DNA from: Haplosporangium gracile
Taxonomy: Eukaryota > Mortierellomycota > Mortierellomycetes > Mortierellales > Mortierellaceae
Length of the DNA: 16,268 nucleotides
Assembly (NCBI GenBank): GCA_015499985.1
Contig: JAAAUF010000914.1
Location: 1-16,268, forward strand
Direction: 5' to 3'
The notes beneath the pieces are model-generated. The model made no database searches, had not been told where the DNA came from, and was given only the letters and a program-made list of their open reading frames with translations. Of the stretch, positions 8,603 through 16,268 are shown piece after piece; positions within the stretch are counted from its first letter, which is position 1; every line of letters begins with the position of its first letter. The position numbers and the translations under genes are program-made.

Positions 8603-9053
8603 TTCGCCAGTGCAAGAGGGTGGATCACACAGAGTCAAGACTTGGAAGCAGCGGATGCGGAGAAAATAAAGGAGTCAATAGGTCTGCGGGAGGGGCCTAG
8701 GGAGGGATAGAGGAATGGGTATTTATCTGCTTGTCATTGGAGTAGTAGGTAGGGGATACACATGGACATCCAAAAAAAATTATCTTCCAGAACCGTCTGC
8801 TGTAGGGAGTTCAGGTAAGATGGAAGTGGTACCAATAAATTACAAACTGGAGACATTGTGCACGCCAGCTTAGTGAGACAATGCGCCTTTCTAATCGGAG
8901 AAGAGGCACTAATCTGAGAATATCTAACTGGACTGTTGCAGTCTCTAATCTGACTATCTGTTTCTTTTTTTTTTTTTTTTTCTCTCCCTTCTCTTTTACT
9001 CCATGAGCTAGAATAAAAGTGCCCGTTACTCTTTCCTCCTTCCACTAACTATC

Positions 9054-9346
9054 ATGTCAAAACAAATCAATCCTTCAAAAATACATGTCCTTACACGCCG
9101 AAGTGCCGGGTCTAATCCGCACTTAATCTCTCCCCCCTTATCCCCACCTCATAGACGTCGCGCTCAAACACCCTCATCCGATGAAGATGAACCCCTTATC
9201 CGCCGCCCTAGGGCGAGGCGCTCACCTTAATTACTCTCCCATCAGCTACGCCTAGTAGAGAGGGTACTCGATCCAGATCGATGGTCATGAAGCTAGACAG
9301 AATAACCGCCCTCCATCGAAGGTCTTCCGAAAATGTCACGGAGTGA
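9054..9346 (+). pseudogene. Possible truncated or decayed gene fragment
   Basis: A 58-codon frame runs from ATG 9054 to TAA 9228-9230. Its product looks protein-like: Ser/Pro/Arg-rich, with an acidic patch SSDEDEPLIRR and an Arg-rich end. It follows a long pyrimidine leader (T run 8966-8982 and C/T stretch), as real genes here do. Immediately downstream a second frame (to TGA 9344-9346) continues with similar Ser/Arg composition, and a good acceptor, CTCTCCCATCAG (ends 9244), lies between. So a small spliced gene or a frameshifted remnant of a larger one, perhaps mobile-element derived, are both possible. I recognise no domain, and the evidence is compositional only. Confidence 0.25.
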
Positions 9347-9448
9347 AATTGTTTTGTGATGTGATTTTTTTGAGTAAAGAGTTGGGCTAAATTTTAAACC
9401 TCTTCGAATAGCCAAAACTACCGTCCTCGAATAGTCTAATACCTATTG

Positions 9449-9475
9449 TTTTGAGGTAAAACTTTTGCCTCAAAA
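9449..9475. repeat. 27-bp imperfect inverted repeat
   Basis: Arms TTTTGAGGTAAAA (9449-9461) and TTTTGCCTCAAAA (9463-9475) are reverse complements at 12 of 13 positions around a single C. It is the first of several adjacent inverted repeats. Confidence 0.8.
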
Positions 9476-9500
9476 TACTAAGTAATAAATTACTTTGAGG
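9469..9500. repeat. Nested inverted repeat
   Basis: The outer pair CCTCAAA (9469-9475) and TTTGAGG (9494-9500) flanks an inner perfect palindrome with arms AAGTAAT/ATTACTT (9480-9495, AA centre). The left outer arm is also the right arm of the preceding repeat, so two alternative hairpins compete for the same bases. Confidence 0.75.
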
Positions 9501-9510
9501 TTGTTATTTG

Positions 9511-9548
9511 CTTTGTTCTAAGGGTTAACCAAACAAAGTGTGGTTTGG
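9511..9548. repeat. Overlapping inverted repeats CTTTGTT/AACAAAG and CCAAAC/GTTTGG
   Basis: CTTTGTT (9511-9517) pairs with AACAAAG (9532-9538) around a loop that contains the palindrome GGTTAACC (9523-9530). CCAAAC (9529-9534) pairs with GTTTGG (9543-9548). The stems overlap and so are mutually exclusive. Individually they are short; their value is in the cluster. Confidence 0.6.
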
Positions 9549-9978
9549 AACAAGTTTTGCATTTTGATTGTGCGAAAAATTAGGGGTGACTAGATGCCTA
9601 ACCGGAAAATAAAAAAAAGTCACATCCATCTAAACTGAGATTAGCGGTCTGAATAAATTATTTTATTTGAAAGGCGCAATGGGGGTCGTTCCAGATCATA
9701 AGGGCAACCCATGAATACATACCCAGTCTAGATTCCAAAGAATCACATCTTTTAAAAAAACACCCGTCTATCCAGCGACCTTGGATCACCACAAAGCAGC
9801 AAGTCACGTCTTGTCTTTCTAAACCAACAAGCCAGACCCTCACCAAATCTAAAGTTCAACTTCATCACGGGCGGTCTAGCAGATACGATCTTTTAAAGCA
9901 TGGGTACTACACTTAGTCCGCCCCTAGTCCTCTGCTCTCTCGCAGACGATTTTTAAGTTGATGTACGACAAACCCTGG

Positions 9979-9992
9979 AATAGCTAGCTATT
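9979..9992. repeat. 14-bp perfect palindrome
   Basis: AATAGCTAGCTATT is its own reverse complement. It lies in the gene-poor gap with no associated gene; function unknown. Confidence 0.6.
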
Positions 9993-11352
9993 ACTGGCGG
10001 TCGTTTCGATTACTGTGCAGCGCCAAGCCACCAGGCTATCCAAAGGGCAGTCTGAGTCCATCAGACCGAGAACAACCCCCAATAGTAAGTTCGCTAGTTA
10101 AAACACATAGACAAAAGCGTCCCTGTGCTCAGAGGTTGTTCAATTTTAATTTGTCTTACCAGTACTATGAAATAAAAAAAAAAGGCCCTTAAAAAATGAT
10201 GGCAGTATTGCTTGTGCAAGTGAAAAAGAAACGCGTGCCATGCTCATGTACATAGTGTCCACGTGATCAATCTGGTTTTTTCCTTTTTTTTTTTTCTAAT
10301 GCGCATAGTCCCGCATGCTCTTGAAGAGTCAATTGCACGAAAAAAAAAGATCATATCAATCATTTACGCAATGTTTTCAAGGTAACGAATTGGCAAAGAT
10401 AAAACCTATCTTGTGCGCATAGACCACGTACAGGAAATAAAACTAGAGTGGAGTGCGAAACGCTAGTCAATTACCGGCTGATCATCGATATGCATTGAAT
10501 TATTAACAAAAAAAAAAAAAAGGAGACCTTACTTGGTCAAACTGGATCGTTGGCGATATTGTTGTCGGCTATTGTACGAGAGGGTAAAATGTCCAAGTCC
10601 ATTTTTTTTATGGAAAAAGTTTTTATTGTGGGCTGCTGGATGCGCTTGTGGGAAGAAAAGTAACACTTTCAAACCAAAAGTTGATCAAGGGACGCGTCAA
10701 ACACCACAATAATCGCCATTATGGAGTTAGGTAAAAAGGACGCTTGAATTTACCGCAAAACGACTATTGTAGGTGACTGATGATGATGTTTAGCCTTGAA
10801 CAAATAGAGGCATACATTTTATTTTATTTTTTGAATGAATTTGATAATGACGAACAATTCATTGAAATGAAACGAAGGAAAAAAATAAAAAATAGACGCG
10901 TTTCCTAAGTTGCAAGATTGAATGTCATATCACTCGGAGTAAAAAATAATATCAGGTAAACGGCATAACTCTCGTTATCGCCCATCGATGTGTACCTTGT
11001 ACACTAGTGCGAAGAATAAAAGGAAAGTCCTATGACGACAAGAGCAGATCCTTGATATTGTAGTTGGTAGATGATGGACAGAGGAGGGTGTACGATACAT
11101 AGTTTTTAAGAATGAAAAAACATGGTTTCTTAGCAACGGAAGATTGACAGACAACGACAGGAAACTAAAACTAGAAGGGCGACATCGTAGAACACGAAGG
11201 ATCAAAAAAAAAAAAAAGACTCGTATCCATCACACCTAAATATGTGTTCAAAAAAAAGGATCTTTACTCTTTACAAAAATATATGAGCGACTGAGTGGGA
11301 ATGCTAAAAACAAAGGAGGAAAAAAAAGGGAAATTGCGATATAATGGAGTGT

Positions 11353-14300
11353 CTATTTCTTCTCAGTCTTGGCGTCCTTGGCCTCATCCTCAAACTCAAT
11401 CAAGAGCTCATCACCAGCAACAGAGTCGCCAGCCTTGACCTTGACGCTCTTGACAGTACCCGCGCGAACAGATCTCAAGACGTTAGCCATCTTCATGGCC
11501 TCAATGGTGGCAACAGCAGTTCCCTCAGCAACAACATCTCCGACCTTGACGTCAACCGAGACGACGGATCCGGGCATGGGCGAGAGGATCATGTTGGTGG
11601 TTGAGGCTTTCTCCTTGATGGGCATGAATTTTGAAAGGGCGTGCTGGGCGGGGTTGTTGATGGTGATGTCAAACTTGGTGCCCAAGTGCTGGACACGGAA
11701 TCCGAGAGGGAGGGTATCCAAGTATTGGAGGGTGACCTCCTCGCCATTGTCGAACTTGTTGGTGATCAAGGGCGACTCCAAGGGCCAGTGGGCCGAGGTT
11801 GTGAAAGGAGCCAAACCAGGAGTTTGAATCTACATTCAGTGCAAATTAAGTTTGAATTAGTATGATTCTCGTATTACATACAAGCAGCAAGCATAACACA
11901 CAATAACAGATAAAACAAAAGACCCACCTCAAACTCATCCTCGCCGTTAGCGGCTTTGCCGGTTCTGTGGACCTTGACGGAGACCTTCTCATCGACTCCC
12001 TGGACACCGACAAAGAGCTCCCAGCTGTTGGGGGCCTTGCCCTGCAAGTCCTCCTTCAAGAGAGCCTCACGGCCCTTGCCCCAAGCCCAGTTGCGGAGCT
12101 CACGCTTGGCGTGCATGAGACCAGCCATGGAAGCGAGCTGGGAGAGGGAGGTGGCATTGGGAGAGTGACCCTTGAAGCCGGTGGGGTACTCCTCGGCCAA
12201 GAACTTGGTTGAGTACTTTCCAGATCCGAAACGGCTGTGGGAGACGACCTCACGAAGAAGAGGGATGTTGTGGGTGACACCCTTGATGACATAGGAATCC
12301 AAAGCACGTTTCATGTTCTCGATGGCCTCCTCACGGGTGGCACCGTGGGTGCAGAGCTTGCAGATCATGGGATCGTAGTAGATGGAGATCTCAGAACCCT
12401 CAACGATTCCAGAGTCGCAACGGACCTCGTTCTGGCCCTTGGTCGAGCGGGGTTCGATGTACTTGGAGAGACGACCGATCGAGGGGAGGTACTTCTCGGG
12501 ATCCTCGGCATAGACACGGGACTCGATAGCCCATCCGTTGATCTTGATGTCCTCCTGCTTGGGGGCCAACTTTTGGTTGGCGGCAACACGGATCATCTGC
12601 TCGACCAAGTCCATACCGGTGATGTACTCGGTGATAGGGTGCTCGACCTGGAGACGGGTGTTCATCTCGAGGAAGTAAAAGTTGCGGGCGGAATCGACAA
12701 GGAACTCGACGGTACCGGCAGATGAGTACTTGACGTGCTTGGCCAACATAACAGCCTGCTCTCCCATGGCCTTGCGGGTAGCCTCGTCAATGTGGGTCGA
12801 GGGGGCCTCCTCAATAACCTTCTGGTTTCTGCGCTGAATCGAGCACTCTCTCTCGGGCAAGTAGAGCTATTGTAAATGAAGAATATAGCATTCGTTAATC
12901 GTCTTGTAGCCATCTTATGCATAATCCTTACGAAGAAAAGAAAAGGAGCTGGGCTTACAGTGTTACCGTGCTTGTCAGAGATGATCTGGATCTCAATGTG
13001 GCGAGGATTGTCAATGAACTTCTCAATCAAAAGACGGTCATCACCGAAGGAAGCCAGGGATTCAGTCTTGGCCATCTTGTAACCCTCCTTGACCTCATCA
13101 TCGTTCCAGGCAATACGCATTCCCTTTCCTCCACCTCCGGCGGAGGCCTTGAGCATAACAGGGTATCCAATCTCGTGCGCTATTCCGTTCAATAGTCACT
13201 GTTGTTAGTACTTGCACCTGGATCCAAGGCACATTACTACGCATGAAAATATCCGTGCTGAAAAACGTATACACAAAAAAAAAAAAAAGAAACTTACAAA
13301 TCTCGAGGGCGTGGTCGAGATCGCGGACGACGCCGTTGAATCCAGGAATAATGTTGACCTTGGATTCCTTGGCGATGATCTTACTTTGGATCTTGTCACC
13401 CATGGCGGCCATGGCATCCTCAGAAGGTCCAATGAAGGTGACTCCGACCTCATCCAAAGCCTTGACAAAGGTTGCGTTCTCGGACAAGAAACCGTAACCT
13501 ACGAGAGTAAGCAATAAAGGATGAGTCAGTCGTTACGATCGAGTGCATATGGTCATAGTCAATTGCTTCTTTTGCTATGCCATAAAAAACATACCGGGGT
13601 GGACAGCCTGGGCTCCAGTGTCCTTAATGGCCTTGATGATGTTAGGGATGTTAAGGTACGACTGGGAAGTAGGAGCGGGACCCTATCCATTTCATAATCG
13701 CGCGTTGTAAAGCAAGGTAGTGGTTAACGACAAATTACGATCCAATTGAAATCATAAAAAAATGCCCTGGGTGTGTCAGTCCAACGATCGGTCTATCGTA
13801 TCCATGAGTGTCACCATCCTGGCTAGTATCGATCTTCTTTTTCGTTTGCTGACACTTTAGACGAACAGTCGTCGGCTATTATGATATCAGAGAGATGGGG
13901 ACGTGTTTCTTTTCTAGTTGTTGTTCCTTCGTCGTGTCCTTGAGTCTTGTAAGTCTTGATCCGTGTTGGTAGTAATGTCCACTCCAAACCAGACGTGTGC
14001 CTCCGATCTAGTTGCTTGATCAGTGGATCCGGGCGGGTTGCATTGTTGTGTAGCTCTCCCTTTTTTTCTTCCCACAGTCAATTGCCCTGGCTCCGGACTA
14101 AATAAAAATAATAGTGTTGCGGTTCGTCTTGTACGTTGGTTCTTAAGTGGTTTCTCCACATACCACGTTGACGGCCTCGTCGGCGAGCTGGACGTGCAAG
14201 CTGTTGACATCAGCGTCGGAGTGGATGGCGACGGTCTTGATGCCCATCTTCTTGGCGGTCCTGATGACACGGCAAGCAATCTCTCCTCTGTTTGCAATCA

Positions 14301-14610
14301 AGATTTTGTCAAAGGTCTATGATAAAGAAATTGTCCATCAGATCACGAGGGGGAAAGTGTGTTAGTTGTTTGATGTCAAAAGACGCGCGCGAGAAAAAAA
14401 TAAAATAAATCGGCATTTGATCCGTTGATGGAGCAAAGAGATTACCTTTCCATACTGCGAATAATCCTGCTTGGGTTGGATGTGCTGGGCAGGGGAAACA
14501 GCGGCTCTGGTGGCAGCAGCCGAGTGGAAGAGGCGCTGGCGGGTGGCGGAGAGGGAGCAGACCCAGCGACCGGAGGTGCGGGGGATGGCCGCAGCGAGCG
14601 AGAGGGACAT
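11353..14610 (-). CDS. PCCA: Propionyl-CoA carboxylase alpha subunit, mitochondrial
   Basis: Biotin-dependent carboxylase alpha chain. It carboxylates its biotin with ATP and bicarbonate, and the beta subunit (not in this window) passes the carboxyl to propionyl-CoA to form methylmalonyl-CoA in valine, isoleucine and odd-chain fatty acid breakdown. Exons 14610-14446, 14316-14164, 13682-13595, 13498-13298, 13179-12959, 12866-11928 and 11829-11353 give 747 residues (human PCCA 728). Residues 1-50 are Arg/Ser/Ala-rich without acids before Asp49, a mitochondrial presequence with RLFHSAAA as likely cleavage zone. The biotin carboxylase starts at [13 protein letters not shown] (59-71). The ATP-grasp Gly loop [11 protein letters not shown] is 213-223, and active-site [10 protein letters not shown] is 344-353. 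The biotinyl domain ends the protein, with EAMKM and biotin-acceptor Lys702. RIAW after the Gly loop and the beta-binding region after 500 favour PCCA over methylcrotonyl-CoA carboxylase. The first intron is 129 nt, the second an unusual 481 nt, and the sixth has a GTGGGT donor. Confidence 0.96.
13683..14163 (-). other. Long (481 nt) second intron of the carboxylase gene
   Basis: It starts GTATGTGG and ends GGATAG on the minus strand. The flanking residues (DEAVNV|GPAPTS) are contiguous in homologous carboxylases, so no exon is missing inside. It is about four times longer than the gene's other introns (92-129 nt). I found no clear C/D-box or H/ACA-box RNA in it. Confidence 0.85.
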
Positions 14611-14820
14611 TATGTTATGAGTGAAAAAAGGGTGACGGAAAGAGTGGGGAGAGAGAAAGAGAAAGAAGAGATGGAGATGAGAAGAGGAGGGAAGAAGAAG
14701 AAGAAGAAGAACGTGATGGGTGATGGGAGAGAGTGAGAGAGTAAAGAGAAGAGAAAAGGAAGGGAAAAGGGGGGGAGAGACAGAAGGGACAGAAGAAAAC
14801 GTAAGAAAAAAACAATAGGG
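14611..14820 (-). promoter_or_regulatory. Pyrimidine-rich 5' leader of the carboxylase gene
   Basis: On the minus strand this is an almost pure C/T tract, including six TTC units (14691-14710), ending at the ATG at 14610 (context AACATAATG, A at -3). Such tracts are usual around transcription starts of fungal housekeeping genes. A short palindrome CTTTTGACAAAAG lies just upstream (14868-14880). Confidence 0.55.
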
Positions 14821-14880
14821 TGTGAGAAGGAGAGAGCAGGCAGGTGTACGCTCCCTTGGGCCGAGTGCTTTTGACAAAAG

Positions 14881-16268
14881 ACACTCTCACTCGCACTCGC
14901 TTTTCCTCCTTTCTTCAAGCTTACTACTTTCCTACTTGAGTACCATTATTGCTGCTACCATGGTCGATAATGGGTCAATAGGCATCCATAGAGCACCATC
15001 GCTGCTGTTGTTCAGGAACCATTATAGGGTGTTGTTCTCGGATCAAATTATCGTTTTTTGTGCGTTTATTTATCGACTACAAGGTGGCCGGTTGAGGCGG
15101 GTAGTGCCAACCGCACCGCTCTCTTTTTATTTTTTTTCTACTTTGCCATGCCGACACCGGACGCGTCCTTGTCTGTTTGTTTGTTAATTTTGCCCATGGA
15201 CAAGCCTGCCCGATTCTTGTTATTGTTCACAAATATTGTATCCGGATCAACCAAAGGATAATGGAGATGGATCACAATGTCTAAAAAACAACTTTTCAAG
15301 CAGAAGGCCGCTTCTTCATCGGCCGACTTTGATAAAAATAATTGTCCCTTCGCGCTACTATTTTTCTTTCTTCTCACACCCTGCCTCTTCTGTTCTTTTT
15401 TTTTGGCGGGGGAGACTAACAGGTTCGCAAAGGAAAAGTTCTTTTTCACTTTGCAGAGAGTGTGATGTTGTGAGTGTGGGATGAATTTCTATTGAAACTC
15501 AGTTAACCGTGGGAAAAATTCGAACAACGAAAACATTCGCATCTTCTTCTCATCGCTTACTTTAGGGGAAAGGATGAGGAGAGGGAGAAGAGAGCGCGGG
15601 GGCAGAAGGGAAAAAGGGAAAGAAGGGACAGGAAAAATGAGTCCGGGGAAAAACACAACAGAGCAAGTCAACACACCACTCAACGAACGCAAAAACTAAT
15701 AGGGGGGTAGAAGACGAGCTACACCTGTTTCAATTGATCAAGAACGCCAACAAGGATGGTTGTCCCGACCCATTGGTTGTTTGTTGTTATTCTCCATGGC
15801 TACGATGCACCGATTGTTGCTAATCTTGTCGCTTTTATTTTCTTTTTTTTTTTTTTTTTCTTTTCCGATCCGCGCATATTCAAAGCATGCGAGGAAATAG
15901 AAACTCACGACTCCGTGGGACCGAGCCGAGTCGGAGGAAAACATTTCGCCTTTTCGTATCAAATAAAAACAAAAAATGAATTTCGCGATGGCATTGAATC
16001 AGATAGCCGAAGTCGGTTGCTATGCCGTTATGATTATTGTCAAGAGAAGGAGTTAGAGAGAGTAAAGAAACGTAGGATTGAGAGGTTTACGATTGAAAGT
16101 GAGTGAAGGGTGTCCGTCGAGCAAGTGAAGAGTGAAAAGTGTGCGAATATTTTCTACATCGTGTGAAGTGTAAAGGCAAGGAGTCCCTCGCCTTCTTTTC
16201 CTCTGCCCCTTCTTTCCATTTTTTTCTCTCATCTCTTTTCTTTTTTCTCTCCACTCCTCCATCCCTCA
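14881..16268. other. Promoter-side intergenic DNA, no gene seen
   Basis: About 1.4 kb upstream of the carboxylase gene. Short open frames here have simple composition and no recognisable domain. Features seen are a T run (15846-15859), purine-rich and pyrimidine-rich blocks, and GTGAAG-type short repeats (16100-16170). The segment 16190-16268 is a strong + strand pyrimidine tract, resembling the leaders at 285-345 (+) and 14611-14820 (-). A plus-strand gene may therefore begin just past the right edge (inference). Confidence 0.45.

Larger units (their letters stand above)
8603..11352. other. Gene-poor, AT-rich gap
   Basis: About 2.7 kb between two minus-strand genes with no convincing gene. 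The right-hand end (8603-8760) should be the promoter of the nuclease-like gene, with a TATA-like GATAAATACC (minus strand, 8727-8718). The segment nearest 11352 is the 3' flank of the carboxylase gene. Between them are a possible gene remnant (9054-9346), clustered inverted repeats (9449-9548), a 14-bp palindrome (9979-9992), a hairpin GTCTGA/TCAGAC (10050-10066), and many A or T runs. I saw no tRNA, 5S rRNA or long reading frame. Confidence 0.5.

Noticed and set aside
9354..9627. Possible MITE with terminal inverted repeats GATGTGA plus T run (9358-9371) and its complement (9611-9626)
   Set aside because: Only seven non-homopolymer bases match, one arm has an extra C, no target-site duplication is visible, and no second copy is in the window.
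9658..9846. Minus-strand 62-codon open frame
   Set aside because: No ATG context, no recognisable motif and no leader; it lies in AT-rich gap DNA and length is within chance expectation.
9869..9923. GGGCGG/CCGCCC stem as a possible structured RNA or tRNA-like element
   Set aside because: Six base pairs with a 43-nt loop and no T-loop, anticodon arm or promoter boxes.
10775..10800. C-box-like ATGATGA near a CTGA, suggesting a C/D snoRNA
   Set aside because: The CTGA overlaps and precedes the C box, and no D box or closing stem is found at the right distance.
10975..11205. Minus-strand 76-codon frame near the carboxylase 3' end
   Set aside because: Composition is that of translated low-complexity T/C-rich DNA; no domain, and it overlaps the 3' flank of the carboxylase gene.
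11956..12725. Plus-strand open frames opposite the carboxylase
   Set aside because: They are shadows of the GC-rich PCCA exon 6, which has unmistakable homology on the minus strand.
14822..15187. Plus-strand 121-codon frame upstream of the carboxylase gene
   Set aside because: It has simple Ser/Leu/Phe composition from C/T-rich promoter DNA, no homology that I recognise and no typical leader.
1..16268. Prokaryotic-type systems such as CRISPR arrays, operons, Shine-Dalgarno sites
   Set aside because: Spliceosomal introns and single-gene promoters throughout show this is eukaryotic nuclear DNA; no regularly spaced repeats were seen.

Overview
The window is nuclear DNA of a filamentous fungus. 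Genes are separate, each with its own promoter. Coding runs are cut by short GT-AG introns, mostly 80-180 nt. Leaders are pyrimidine-rich and intergenic DNA is full of homopolymer A/T runs. Three features point to an early-diverging (zygomycete-type) lineage, possibly Mortierella-like, rather than a yeast or ascomycete: a UBE2T-type E2, a mitochondrial propionyl-CoA carboxylase alpha subunit, and a PD-(D/E)XK-like protein of a kind I recall recurring in Mucoromycota. That placement is inference from memory, not from a search.

Layout, left to right. 1-449: promoter and leader with a CCAAT box, a CRE-type site and a striking 27-bp near-perfect palindrome. 450-2275 (+): SIT4/PP6-type protein phosphatase catalytic subunit, eight exons, one intron of the GC-AG class. 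2542-2748 (-): a very small hydrophilic protein made of two similar repeats, with strong codon bias but no AUG start that I can find. 2749-3084: divergent promoter with an E-box. 3085-5459 (+): UBE2T (FANCT)-like ubiquitin-conjugating enzyme, four exons, with a disordered C-terminal tail of about 510 residues carrying four SUMO-consensus sites. 5460-6357: intergenic. 6358-8602 (-): five-exon gene for an unnamed protein with a PD-(D/E)XK nuclease-like core; its first exon contains an in-frame TAG. 8603-11352: about 2.7 kb without a convincing gene, holding a possible gene remnant (9054-9346) and a cluster of inverted repeats (9449-9548). 11353-14610 (-): propionyl-CoA carboxylase alpha subunit, seven exons, 747 residues, with mitochondrial presequence, biotin carboxylase and biotinyl domains. 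14611-16268: leader and promoter of that gene, then mostly empty DNA ending in a pyrimidine tract that may lead into a gene beyond the window.

The genes do not form a functional cluster. They are housekeeping genes (signalling phosphatase, DNA-repair E2, mitochondrial catabolism) with one probably lineage-specific nuclease-like gene beside an accessory-looking, AT-rich gap. The items most worth a second look are the UBE2T tail, the AUG-less two-repeat protein, the nuclease-like gene with its in-frame stop, and the palindromes at 201-227 and 9449-9548.
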